Below are positions 1-11,469 of a stretch of 64,000 nucleotides of DNA, piece by piece (the first letter of the stretch is position 1; every line of letters begins with the position of its first letter). Origin of the DNA: Przewalskia tangutica (Eukaryota > Streptophyta > Magnoliopsida > Solanales > Solanaceae). Where the stretch lies: assembly GCA_029844215.1 (NCBI GenBank), contig CM056738.1, positions 62,277,593 to 62,341,592 on the forward strand, read 5' to 3'. The translations under genes were made by a program, and so were the position numbers. The notes beneath the pieces were generated by a model. It did no database searches. It was not told the origin of the DNA and saw only the letters and a program-made list of their open reading frames with translations.

Positions 1-912
1 AGGGAAAACATATATGCTAGGGCGAAATCTGAACCTATCAATGCACGTATGATTCAAAAGAATCAAAATATACCTGTAACCCCGTGCGATGTCGCCTCCT
101 GACCCTGTCCAGTAGTCACGTCATCTCTGCGGTTCGAAGGACCGCCAGAACTATAAACTCCACCCTGAACTCTACCACGACTGGCTGACATCCAACACCA
201 CCTTGCAGGGGGACTGGCTGCGGAGGAAGGGGAACCAACTACCGGCCTCAAAGGCTGAGCCACCTCACTGGTGCTCTTTCTAAAAGGACATACCCTCCGT
301 ATATGGCCCGGACGGCCACAACGAAAACAAACACCTGTGCCATAACGGCATTTCCCCGAATGACGCTTACTACAATGGAAACACTAAGGAATAAGTGGCC
401 TCGACTGAGAAAATCCCCTGCTCCTTTGAGAACCTCGACCCCTGGAGCTTGGACCGGCTCCTAAATACCTTATGGGGTCCAATATCCCACCTGTGAACTG
501 CGGGGGTATGTACTGGGTAGGCTGAGACGAATATCTCACTCATTCGGCGAAATTGCTCGTCCAAAAACTCACCGGATAACCAACCGGTCTAGCCTCTTCT
601 GCCGATCTCGCGTTGGCCTCTACCCACTGTACACACATGCATCGGCCGAATAACCTCCTGCTGATGAAAATGTAGCACCGCTATCTTGGTCAATAACATA
701 ACTTCTTCCCTCATGACCCTATATTTTTCTCCTAACTGAGAAACTGGAGGCTCTGGTGTTGGGGCCTCAAAACCTGGCGCAGAAGAACTCGCCGACTGCG
801 GCACAACATCCGGTATATCCTGGGCATAAGCCCTATCAACTCTCTGAGTCTGACTAGTAGCTCCTGCTACTCCTTTGCCCTTCTGGGCGGCTGTTGCCTT
901 CCTTGGAGGCAT
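1..912 (-). pseudogene. gag: gag of element A, 5' part, internally deleted, runs off the window
   Basis: Gag is the capsid/nucleocapsid polyprotein of the retrotransposon particle. The start at 912 gives MPPRKATAAQKGKG, which resembles the MPPRKATGP start of element J. A CCHC zinc knuckle (C-FR-C-GRPG-H-IRRV-C) is encoded at 288-329. Between them the frame changes: 589-912 is one frame and 370-564 (DEQFRRMSEIF, then a basic stretch) another. Start to knuckle is about 195 codons here against about 340 in J, so roughly 440 bp of the central gag is missing. The non-coding leader 913-1098 separates it from the PBS. The 3' part and pol lie left of the window. Confidence 0.8.
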
Positions 913-1098
913 AACTGTAACACAAAATTATGTCAGAGAGGAATTATCTTACTAACACAGCTCTATGGCACGATCTTAGAGTGAGAAGAATAGAAACCAA
1001 CTCCTAAATGTCCTGTAGCCTCCTGTTTATGGGTGTGGCGCGCAACACACCGATAATCAAGACTCTACTAGACACGGTGCAGACATTCCGAGGGTGAA

Positions 1099-1111
1099 TG
1101 CTTTGATACCA
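1099..1111 (-). other. primer-binding site of element A
   Basis: The minus strand reads TGGTATCAAAGCA. It matches the PBS for initiator tRNA-Met (TGGTATCAGAGC) with one mismatch. It lies three bases from the LTR end, the normal place where minus-strand cDNA synthesis is primed. Confidence 0.85.
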
Positions 1112-1799
1112 CTCTGTCACGCCGAACCCGGGCAGTGGATCGGTGCCCTACAGGCACCCTTCTACCTTAACAACTAAGTAAACTGCGGAAATTAAATAAC
1201 ACCTCTTTTTTTTTTAAACCAACATACGTACAAGGGCAAAGCCGATAAGGCTTCCATATAATATACATAAGCAAAAGACACTATACCGTACATGAGTCCA
1301 ATCCCACATATGAATACAGACCTCTAAGAGTTTTACTGAAATATGACGGGACAAGGCCCCGCCATACCCATAACTGTACAAAATCCTGTACTGAAAGAAC
1401 TTATACCAAAAAGATAAACTCCCGAACAGAAGGAGCTATCCAAAACTCTGAGCAGGGTCCTACACCTGCCGATCACCAAACAGCGTACCTAAACCTGCGG
1501 CATGAACGCAGCCCCCCGAAGGAGGTCAGTACGAAGAATGTACCAAGTATGTGAAGCTGAAAAATACTGTAATGAAATCATAACAGTCTAAACAAAATAG
1601 GAGACATGTATGATAGCCAACCTACAGTACACAATACATAAGCAATCATATCAAGTCAGGGACGCATGCCCTCAAAGTCACTACTCAAATAACAGTACAC
1701 AGTGCCTTACTAACAATGAGAGTAAATAGTAGTATACTTACAATATAAACTAGGAAGCTCACGATCAAAGCAGGACCACCCGCCCGCAGTATCATTAAG

Positions 1800-2000
1800 C
1801 AATCCTACTCCTGGGACTGTTTCACCCGCATAGGTCGCGTGGACCCGCATGAGGTATTCCTCGCATGGGACTATTTCACCCGCATAAGCCCTTACGGACT
1901 CGCATGAGGTATTCCTCGCATAGGCTGTATCCGCCCGCATGGGACTATTTCACCCGCATAAGTCCTTACAGACCCGCATGAGGTATTCCTCGCATCATGG
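1800..2000 (-). repeat. short repeats in the R region of LTR A
   Basis: The unit GCATGAGGTATTCCTCGCAT occurs three times, at about 1850, 1905 and 1977, separated by variants of GGGACTATTTCACCCGCATAAG. The same module appears in the LTRs of I, J, C and F. Confidence 0.75.
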
Positions 2001-4390
2001 GTAGCAAATCCACGGAATATGCAAATGCCACAAATCCGGGGAATGACCCCGTAATGAATAATATATCACTAGCACAAACCGGCTATCATACGTAACATAA
2101 GCACTACCGGCTTACCATACATAACATAAGCGCTACCGGCTTACCATATTCTAACATAAGCAAGTTAAGAAATCCCCTAACCTTATTAGTCTTATACATG
2201 TACACTCTCGTTTAGGTTTACTTAAGGCACTAACATGACATTATAAATCAGGAATCTAACCCGCCTCCGGTCACGTGCCGGAATCCCACATCGAAAGCAT
2301 GTCGAGGAGTAACACAAATAATGGAAGCATACGTGGAATCCCACATCACCGTCGATGCGTCAAGTAAACTCACAACAAGACGGTGACCCTCCAACCGAGT
2401 CGCGAACGTAATAAAACATAATACTAGTACTCAAATGCTATCACCAAACACATTGGCAAGTCTCAATTAAACAAGCCAAAGTACTTATCAAGGCACACAT
2501 AGAATAATTCTCAATTAAACAAGCCAAAGTACTTATCAAGGCACACATAGCATAATTCTCAATTAATCAAGCCAAAGTACTACGTACGTACATTCTTTTC
2601 AAAAGACTCATTTTTACGTAAAACCCCAAGATACTAACACCCGTAGTATCAAGGTGTGTCTATTTTTCAAGGTAGGTTACTACACTTTTTAGAAAACTCT
2701 TTTCAAAGCTTGAAATCAAGTAACTTCAAATTTTCACAATCTAGGCAACTTATGCCTAATAATCAAAATAGACAACTTTCTTAACCTCCCATAAAGCCGT
2801 TATAACCAACTTCCCATAAAGTCGTTATAACCCTTTATGGTTTTAGACATATTCATTCCTTTTTATAACCAAGAGACTTATACTTAAAACCAAGTATCAC
2901 AAACTTTCAAATCAAGTTTCTTAACTTTCAAAATACTTCAAGTCTCTAAATCTTTAGAAAACAAGTAGCTTATACTTATAAATCCCAAGTAACTCACACC
3001 TTTAAAACTAGTTACATCTCTTAAATCATGTCGTTTCTCCTCTCTTAAAACAATTAAGTAAATCACTCCTTTGACTCCCCTAAAGTCATTATAATGACCT
3101 TTAGGTTTTGGAACTAAGGCACTAGCCAAAAGGTTTGGAAACCACTTCCTTTTCAAGACTCCATGTACTTTAAGTAAAATACTTTCACTTTTAAGAATCC
3201 AACTTCACTAAGGCAATGGATTATACAACTTATAATTTAAACATCAAAGTACAATCAAGGAAGTACATAGAACAAATTCTATTTTAGGCAATCCAAATAC
3301 AACCAAGGAATGGATCATTTAAGGAGTAGGACATACTTTCTTTATCTTAAGGAATCATGCTAGAAGAGGAGATAGTTCACATACCTTTTCGGCTAAATCC
3401 ACAAGCTAAGCCGAATACGCCGTACGTAGAAGTGTCAACCTATAATGGTCACAACAAGACTATCAACTTCTAGTCTCTAACGTAGAATAATACTAAGTAT
3501 ACGGTCTCTAATTCTACGGAAAATCGGGCAGCACTTCCTTTGTTTCTACTCACTTTGCCACCTTTTTCAAGGCCGAATACAATAACCAACACGCCACATT
3601 TAAGGCTCAAACAACAACCAAACAAAGGGGATTACACGCCTTACAATACGTGTAAAATTCCGCCCCACAATTCATACGAAGTAGTTTAATGCTCACTAGC
3701 CATTCTCGGCCAACTTACATAACCAACAATTCAAAGTCTTTTCCAATCCTTTTCCAATTCCAAGTTCTAAGGTCTAACATGTTACATAGTCATAAACAAC
3801 TTCAACAACTACAATTTCCTTCTTTATACAACATGCGACGACTTAGACTAATAATCGACTTGAATTGTAATCTTAAGGCTAACATGCTAGTTTTCGGATT
3901 AGGGTTCCAATAGCCAATATACTTATCAAACTTCATACTAAACATCTCATGCTTGCTAATATCCATAGCTACAACAATAAGTAAGTCTTAACTACTAAAA
4001 CGACAAAATTTATACCTTTATAAGCCCTTAAAAATTCCAAGATTCAAAGTCGCGCCTTAGAAATTCTTAGCTCCTTTCCTTATGTTCCAATCCGCTCCAA
4101 GCACTCCTTAGAAGCCTATGAAGAACTCATCTTCAAGTTCCAACTTCAAAGTTGAAGAACTCCTTAAGTTTCCGCCTTGCGACTAATACGAAAACGCCGT
4201 TTTCCGAAATATTTATATTGAGATATCCTTACAATTCCCTTAGGGACATTGGGTTAAAGTCTTGTGAACAAAGGATCAAAACTACAAAATTTTCTTGTTG
4301 GAACTAGACCCAACCCGAGAGCAACTTAGCAAGAACAAGAATGTGTGATAAATTCTAAGTGTTGAAGACCTTGTCTTGCACTAGTAGTAA

Positions 4391-4590
4391 GCTTATAAAA
4401 CATATTGGAGGGCTTAGATTAACACACTTGTGAGCTAGGATGAAGAACAATTAATGTAAAGCCAAGTGGACAAGTTGACTTGGTCAACAATCTCATGCTT
4501 TGAAGACTTATCTTCCAAGATGGTCAATGACCAATCTAACCTTGATGAATTTCGTCCAAGGGCATGTGGGGAAGGTGCCACGTGTCACCC
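4391..4590 (-). promoter_or_regulatory. U3 promoter elements of LTR A
   Basis: On the minus strand TTTTATAAGC (4391-4400) is a candidate TATA box. Upstream, at 4573-4590, lies an imperfect palindrome AGGTGCCACGTGTCACCC with a G-box core CACGTG. The arrangement matches the other LTRs in the window. The TATA assignment is weaker than in B, I, J and C. Confidence 0.5.
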
Positions 4591-4882
4591 TCTCATTCGT
4601 CCATAAAATTCCGTAACCCTCGTGGGCCCCACAAAACGTAAAATTCCTCGGGTGGGCCCCACATGACCAAATCCGTAAAAACAAATTTCCATAATGTTAA
4701 AAGTTCCATACTTTACAAATAATGCATTTTGAGAATCCAATTCTCAACAACGAACATTTTTCCTTTCCGACGTCCGGAAGATTTTCTGTCGGAAAAACAA
4801 TTCTTCCTTTCGTACTAATTTTCAAGTCTTGATTCCTTACGTACATTCTCTTATACATGTCCTGGACTTACGGGGTGTAACA

Positions 4883-4986
4883 ATGGGACTCGAACCCGCA
4901 TCATGGAAGCATGTCCATGGAATAATATAATATCATGGGACTCGAACCCGCATCATGGAAGCATGTCCATGGAATAATACACATAT
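4883..4986. repeat. tandem duplication, 52-bp unit, 2 copies
   Basis: The unit starting ATGGGACTCGAACCCGCATC begins at 4883 and again at 4935. It includes a GCATGTCCATGG motif related to the array in LTR B. Confidence 0.85.
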
Positions 4987-5156
4987 ATAAAGTTGCCGGC
5001 CCTCTAGTGAGGGACGCGGTGATGTGGAAATATAACACTTGCACGAATAGCTATCATGAGCAAACATATTCAAGTTAAATAATCCTTGACTCTCATTTGA
5101 ACAATAGAATGAACTATCATTTTAGAAAAACCCATGGCATTATCATGTCATGTAAT

Positions 5157-5304
5157 ATTAGGGACTTGAACCCAAAAGTACTATGTACGTCCACCATACG
5201 TTCATTTTATACAAAGAGTCATATCATATATCATTAGGGACTTGAACCCAAAAGTACTATGTACGTCCACCGTACATTCATTTTATACAAATAATTTAAA
5301 ATGA
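5157..5304. repeat. tandem duplication, 74-bp unit, 2 copies
   Basis: The unit starting ATTAGGGACTTGAACCC begins at 5157 and again at 5231. The copies differ at only a few positions. Confidence 0.8.
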
Positions 5305-7032
5305 ACTTTCATTTATAAACTCAAGGCACTTTCACTTTTAAAGTCAAGACACTTTCACTTTCAAAATCAAGTCACTTGCTCTTTTATAATCAAGTCACTT
5401 ACTCTTTTAAAATCAAGTCATGTATCATAAAGATTCAATGGAATTACATACGTCCACCATACCCCCATTTCATATAAATCATGCCAAAGAAGAAATGATA
5501 GTTCACATACCTTATAGGCTATACCAACTTGACAACTAGAATACGTCTCAAGTAGTACTTCAACCTATAATGACAATAACATGTCTATCAATTCCATGAT
5601 ACTAGTATACACTTATACTACATGATGAATCTCCTTTCGTATAAAAATTCGGGCAGCACTTCCCCTATTTCTACATACTTTTCCACCTTATAAATAAGGC
5701 CAATAACATCAATAACCAAGCACCACTTAAGGGCACAACCAAAACAGCAACCAAGGTGATTCACACACCTATTTCTTATGTATCCGGCCTCTTAATCCAT
5801 ATAAAAACAGCCCATAAAAACAATCCATACTTCTACAACAATGAGGGTAAAATGTGAATCTTACAACACCTTTGTATACCCTTATTTCTTTAGGAATTAT
5901 GTTTGCGATTTACCACATTAAACATGCATAATGATAACTGAATTTCCAGCATTATAACACCACAAAACAGTCCCTGAAACTGCACAATAATATCCAACAG
6001 TTTTGGGCAGTTTTCGGCCAACACACCACTGAAGCCCTTTTCACAATTCCTTATAATACAACTTACATTCCAACATGTTTATATAAGCCATAACAACTTG
6101 TAACAACATGATTTACTTCATTTTAACATGCGATTAGAGACGTTAAATAACAACAATAACCAACGAATCCAACATTTCCAAAACTGCCCAATTTCTGCTA
6201 TCATGCCAAAAACGGTGACATGCATTTCTTATACTCCTTTCCTCTTAACACAAGTTCATCTATCAAATATAACATCATGTAGCTTCTAATGACTTCAAGA
6301 GGAAGAATAAATCTTACCTTAAACTTAGCCAAAAACAGTCCCAAGTCTCGGCCAACCGTGACCAACTTTCCAGTTTTGTACCACTTCTTCACGTTACAAT
6401 CATACACACGTATCCTCTACAATATTGTAACCATCTTACTTTCATGTTTTACTTCCAAAAAGTTCATCAACAAGCTTAGGGTTTCAACACCTATTTTCGA
6501 CCATGTACCGTATCTCCCTCTTGTGTGTATTAAATTTGGCTTAGAACTTAGTCTAGGTGCTTAATCTTGGAAAGAAATAAGTTGATCTTGTTCTTCCTTT
6601 TAGCTATGGAATTTCGAATAGAATGAGAAGGAGAGATGAGGGTTTGAAGATGTAGAAGATATTTTTTTAGAGCTTAAGTCTTGCAAGACCTTGATATATA
6701 TAACTGTGTATACAAGCACAAGTGGAGGTAGACCCAAGTAGATCCACTTTGACCACTTGTCTTCCCTTCACATAAAATATCTTCCCACACTTAGTCATTT
6801 TTTTCCATTTTTTCGATAGCCTCACAATACATAATACCAAGACTTAATAAATTATCACTAAGTCCATAATTCTATAGGAAATAATTCATCTACTAGAAAT
6901 TAATTCTTGTCATCACATTAATCTCGAGAATTTCCATCTAAGAAAATGTAAAAATCCTTCCCTTCCAACATTCAAATCTAATTTCCATAATCATGTTCTC
7001 ACTTAGTAGCCATGAAGTTACGGGGTGTAACA

Positions 7033-7475
7033 ATATGTATATGTTGAAGAATGTGCAACTCGATCCAATATATGTATATGTTGCGGAACGTGCTACTCAA
7101 TCCAATATATGATCATGATTGTATTCATAATATCAAATTCCAATGAAAACATTTCAATGCTAGTGCGGCTCGGGGATCTGAACAACAGACTATGATAACA
7201 CCGGCCCTTTGGCCTATTTTGAAACTTATATACACTTTATTCTTAGAACAATTTGTAGTCGACTTAACACTTTCCTTATTAGAATGCTTCTTTTTTAAGA
7301 CCTATAATAGGAAACGCAAGTAACCAACAACAAGGATTACGAGAATAAGGATAATCAATGAACACCCTCCATAAGAGATTTCAAGATACAATAAGATAAA
7401 GCTTTTGGCGTTTCTTTTCGAAAATGAGAACTCATTGGATTTTTTGCTTTGAAAGAAAGGGATAGCCTTACATAC
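7033..7475 (-). mobile_element. fragment of the 3' LTR of element D
   Basis: This 443-bp stretch lies between the end of L and the start of B. Removing B joins its end, GATAGCCTTACATAC, to CTTATCCACGAAGC at 48394, which reads like the continuous ACATACCTT motif of other LTRs here. It is therefore inferred to be the left continuation of the D LTR at 48389-49371. A 37-bp unit (ATATGTATATGTTG...) is duplicated at 7033 and 7070. No gene is seen. Confidence 0.6.
7471..7475. repeat. target-site duplication of B, left copy
   Basis: CATAC directly precedes the LTR of B and is repeated exactly at 48389-48393. Confidence 0.88.
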
Positions 7476-8079
7476 TGTCACGACCCGATCCCGGGCCCGT
7501 GACTGGTGCCTTACCCCGGGCACCCTAGTGATACAACATCAGAGAAAACCAGCGGAAAATAAAACTTTAAACAAGAAACAAGATATATATCATAAAACAG
7601 GCCAACCAAACGGTTACCTTCCAATAAAATATATATATAAACAACTCTTTCAAACGAACAGTTTAATCCTTTTTACAAACCACCCGCCCACTTACATTAC
7701 AGGACTCTAAGAGTTTTTATACAACATGATGGGACAGGGCCCCGCCATACCCCTGAATGTACAAGAACCTACAACTCAGGGTAACATACCAAAAGATAAG
7801 CCTCCGGGGAACGGAGCTTCCCAACGCTGAACTGTGATCCTAAGAGCGAGGATCAACTACCGATGTACTCCTACCTGCGGCATGAACGCAGCCTCAAGGA
7901 GGTCAAGACAGTACCAAATATGTGGCGAAAATCTGCGGTTAAATCATAACGATCTATAAAAGCGGGAGACATGTATGATAACCAAAATACGATGCAACAT
8001 AAGCGATCAAGTCGTGACTCACGCCTCAAAGTCATCACTAAATATATAACTATGGGTCTCACGCCACAACATCAATCAT

Positions 8080-8360
8080 GTTCGCATCATGGCCACATGC
8101 CCGGACTGCGCCGGTGCGAGCATGTCCATGATGCGTGATAAAAACAATGCCGCATGGCCACATGCGTACCGGGTGCAGACGGTGCGACATGTCCATGTAA
8201 CATCAACAACAATATCTTGGGTGGTCAACCACGCCACGTAGCCACGTGCCGGAGTGCGGTGCGGCAACGCCACGCGTAACAATAATAACCATATATCTGC
8301 AATCAACCTCCCGCCGCACGCCACATGCCCCGAGTGCATCAGTGTAGACATGTCCATGAA
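8080..8360. repeat. degenerate array in LTR B with CATGTCCATG motif
   Basis: About four units of 60-90 bp contain a CATGGCCACATGCCC-like start and a CATGTCCATG-like end. The array recurs at 32895-33205 (sister LTR, better preserved) and 35545-35745 (solo LTR H). Confidence 0.75.
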
Positions 8361-10124
8361 GCAATAATAACAATATATCTCACAGCCAGGCTATCACAAG
8401 CAAGCACAAGTAAATTACCATACTTCTAGACTTTCATAAAAAGATCCATTCCTTTTATAAAGGTCACCCGATACCCGTAGTATAAAAATAGAGTGACTCA
8501 CATTTTTAGGTAAACCAAAACACTTTCCTTTTTAACAACATTCTTTCCCCTAAAGTTCCAGTTTACCTAATTTCAATTACTCAGGTCTCTTTATTTTAGA
8601 AAAGTTTCATAGTTCATAGTATTAATCAATTAAGAATATAATTCTCTTTTAAACAATCTGAGAAACATATGTCTTATACGTGAGCCGTTTATTCTTGTTT
8701 ACAACAATCTTGTTACAGCAGCCATGATCTAGGAAATGTAATACAATTGTCTTATCTTAGCTTCTATGCAGATGGAGGTTTCTACTGGTTTTAATAACAA
8801 TTAGTTATTTGTCAATACACTATCCTTTATTAGCGCTGCTGTGGTTTGCTCGACACTTATTCTCATTTCCGAATCAAGAAACATTATTCTTTTTAAAAAC
8901 AAGTACTCATTACTCGTGAATGAGGTTTCACGACACCTTTAACAAAATGTTAATAACCAAGTAAAACAAGTTAAGTCTCTTATCTTTCAAGATCAAGTCT
9001 CTTAACTTCTACAATCAATAAACCAATCTTTTACCTACATAGAGTCGTTATAACTAACTTCCCATAAAGCTATTATAACACCCTATATTTTAAACCAACC
9101 AACTCATTTAGCACATGTTCGTCTACCGTACAACATAGTTTACAAAGCATCATGCTAGAAAGGATAGGAAGAGGTTCACATACCTCGCGACGAGTATCGA
9201 CAATAAGCAAAACGCTCCACAGTACTGTAACCCGGCTAGCCTTTTCCACTCTTCAAGTAGAATACGCTACTCGTAGTACTTCCACCTATAAGGCCACAAA
9301 CGTCTATTAACTTCTAACCGCATGGTTCCATATTCTACAGAAAATTCGGCAGCACCTCCCCCCCCCGCAACCGCGTAAATCTCCTCCTCTATCGAGGCCG
9401 GCTACCAAGCCAACCAGGGGGGGGGGGGGGTTATACGTCTAACCGGACGTATACAATTCTACTATACAGTAATACCCCAAGTCTATAATTGATCTATGTA
9501 ATTCTGATTCGATTCTTCTCTTTATTATTCAGGCTTAAGTCGAAAGACATTGCCAACAACTACGTTCAGTTCTATATATAGTATACTTCAACTATATATT
9601 CCTACAATATGTAATTTCCAATTACAATAAGGGGGACAAGATTATTTACCTCGATAAGCCCAAAATTATCCGAGATAAAAGTCGATCCTGAGCAAGGTTT
9701 AGCTCCTACTCATGCGCTCCAATCCGCTCCAAACAACCCTTAGAAGTTCTAACCAACTTCTACTTAAATACTTCAACCAACTATGAAGATTTCCTTAGGG
9801 TTTCGGTTTGAGACTAAAGGACAAAAGGTAGTATTTCTCTCTACGTAGAGAGGTACCTTTTGGAATACTACAAGGTAAAGGCTAAGGTATTTTGGGCATT
9901 ATAACAATACTTGAGAGTATTTATACCAAGGGGGTGTATTATACGAAACAACTAGGCTAGGGGTACCCTAGACACTACACACTTCTGATGGGGAGGAGGC
10001 TCTCGGCCAAGGGCTCATGAGGGGAGGGGAAGGACTCTTGGACGAGAATACAACACAAGAGGGGAGGGAGAGGGACTCAAGACTTGGAAGATTTTGGATG
10101 AAGAAGTCTTCAAGCTTAGGGGGG

Positions 10125-10344
10125 TATTTATAGGAAAACCAAAAGCCAACCAATGGCCAAGATCAAGCCATGTGCAAGGCAAGTGTAAGGCCAAGATCAA
10201 GCCAAGTGCACCCTAACCCTACTCCACAAAACACTCCACAAAACAAGGCACAAAACAAGGCACAAAACAAGGCCATAAAGTCATGCCCAATCGTCCAAGG
10301 GTTGCCGCCCCTTGCTTCCAATGTGAGGGTGACACATGTCACCC
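10125..10344 (-). promoter_or_regulatory. U3 promoter of B 3' LTR: TATA box and palindrome
   Basis: The minus strand has CCTATAAATA at 10125-10134. At 10327-10344, 193 bp upstream, lies GGGTGACACATGTCACCC, an inverted repeat with core CACATG. An 11-bp repeat of the AACAAGGCACA type (about 10245-10272) lies between them. Transcription would run leftward into R. Confidence 0.65.
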
Positions 10345-10558
10345 TCCCGTTGGTCCAAAATGTTTCGTCTCTCGGAAAAATCCGCAAAAATAATAAATGA
10401 CATAGCCGGAATTTTCCCTACGCAAGCTGTGGAAACGTTTCGTCGAAAAACGACTCTAACCGGGTGTTGTGCACAAAATTCGGTCCAATGCCTAACTTTA
10501 AGGCTCAAATTTCTACGTACGTCCTTACGTACATACTCTGGAAATACGGGGTATAACA

Positions 10559-10593
10559 TTCTTTCCCCCTTAGAAACATTCGTCCCGAATGTT
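10559..10593 (-). other. polypurine tract of B and adjacent hairpin
   Basis: The minus strand reads TAAGGGGGAAAGAA directly against the LTR start TGTTATACC. This is the expected plus-strand primer site. Next to it, AACATTCG-TCC-CGAATGTT (10575-10593) is an 8-bp inverted repeat that is conserved in I, J, C and G. Confidence 0.85.
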
Positions 10594-11469
10594 CCTTCTC
10601 GAAACAGGTAACGATGAAGTTCCTTCTAACAAGTTGCCAACGCCACACCTGGCCACAAAACACACGCACAAATACTTAAACCCAAGCCAACGAGGGACTA
10701 CCTCTAACATCACAACAAGCCTCCACCTATGGTTTAAAGAGTGCTCCCCTCGCACCCTCACTTCACAAAAGAAATGATCACTCCCGTTCTCATAACAGTT
10801 CGCTTCTTCCTTACTCGTCCGCACTCTTCTCGCACTTGAACTCTTTCTAGTACACGTACCATACTCTAGTCATCGCTTCAGCTTCCAAAATCTCTGGAGT
10901 CACTACCTCCAAACTTGGTCATCTTACTAACCTCAATCTTTTTTAAGGTCATTTCCGGTCTTCACGAACCGCTTCTGGTCGAACATATCCACGAACTCAT
11001 ACGATGGTCACCTAAATCGGGCCTAGCACCTCGTGACCTACCATCTGGCGGGACCACCTGAATCGACCCCACTAAATCCGGCCACGGTTGACCCGTACGC
11101 CCTCAACCCGACCCTCCGTCGCGCCAACTCTTGCTCCTCGATACGGAACAATCTTACTAATTCACATCATGAAAGCTACCACTTCCGTTTTACACAACCC
11201 AAGGAATTCCCCACAATAACTCCACGTATACTACGCACTCTGATAAAGGTCAAATATAAAATAAATCTTTTACACAAGACGACCTTACCTCCAAGGTCTC
11301 AATCGTGAAATAGTCTAAGGTTCACACTTACCACGCCCCCAGGCTTACCCTTCTACACTAACCAGGTTTCTAAATCACATTTTAGCACAAAGCTATCCGA
11401 ACATAACACTAAACACATCAGCATACAAAACTCTAGAGGGTTAAGGATATACCTGTCTCTACCGCTTTT
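10594..11469 (-). other. non-coding interior of B with conserved block 10985-11345
   Basis: No retrotransposon protein is recognised here on either strand, and the open frames are short and overlapping. The part from about 10985 (CCACGAACTCATAC) to 11345 aligns by eye with C 42188-42560 and G 62396-62650. Shared anchors are CACGAACTCATAC, CTCGTGACC, TTGACCCG or AGACCCG, CCTCAACCC and AAGGTCT. It occupies the place where pol would be. The function is unknown. Confidence 0.6.

Larger units (their letters stand above)
1115..4882 (-). mobile_element. 5' LTR of element A (3.77 kb)
   Basis: In plus orientation it runs from TGTCACGCCGAACCC to ACGGGGTGTAACA, giving TG...CA ends on the element strand. 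The PBS and gag follow on the left. The right flank ATGGG (4883-4887) would be one copy of the target-site duplication; the other is outside the window. The length fits Tekay/Del long LTRs. It is clearly related to LTR F, which lies in the opposite orientation at 57438-60218. It carries the shared U5 hairpin motif CTGCGGCATGAACGCAG at 1495-1511 and the GC-rich block near 1345-1369. No coding capacity is seen. Confidence 0.88.
4883..7032 (-). mobile_element. LTR fragment L, host of element A
   Basis: The right end reads ACGGGGTGTAACA at 7032, the same terminus as the other LTRs, followed by ATATG as possible target-site duplication. The left end abuts element A, so the rest of L lies beyond A and outside the window. 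The content is AT-rich LTR sequence: a pink-line of shared motifs such as the U3-side GTTCACATACCTTATAGGC and paired CTTCCCATAAAG-type runs seen in other LTRs. Open frames such as 6289-6564 (+) and 6201-6407 (-) show no known family. Confidence 0.7.
7476..10558 (-). mobile_element. 3' LTR of element B (3083 bp)
   Basis: It runs from TGTCACGACCCGATCC to GGGTATAACA and is followed by the polypurine tract. It contains the U5-side hairpin motif CTGCGGCATGAACGCAG (7875-7891), the GC-rich block (about 7729-7753), an R-region array and a TATA/palindrome promoter. A C run (about 9358-9366) and a run of 14 G (about 9417-9430) are not matched in the sister LTR, where the G run is 4. That points to slippage or sequencing error. 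Confidence 0.9.

Noticed and set aside
1099..1111. Reading the TGGTATC motifs as tRNA genes
   Set aside because: Only the 12-14 bases complementary to the tRNA 3' end are present, next to LTR ends. No cloverleaf can be formed.
7033..7475. Unique host DNA between L and B
   Set aside because: The flanks join across B into LTR-like text continuous with the D LTR. It remains inference, but there is no gene-like signal.
10170..10611. Overlapping plus-strand frames repeated at 48000-48447
   Set aside because: They recur only because they lie in the two copies of the B LTR U3 region. They cover TATA, the palindrome and the LTR end and match no protein.
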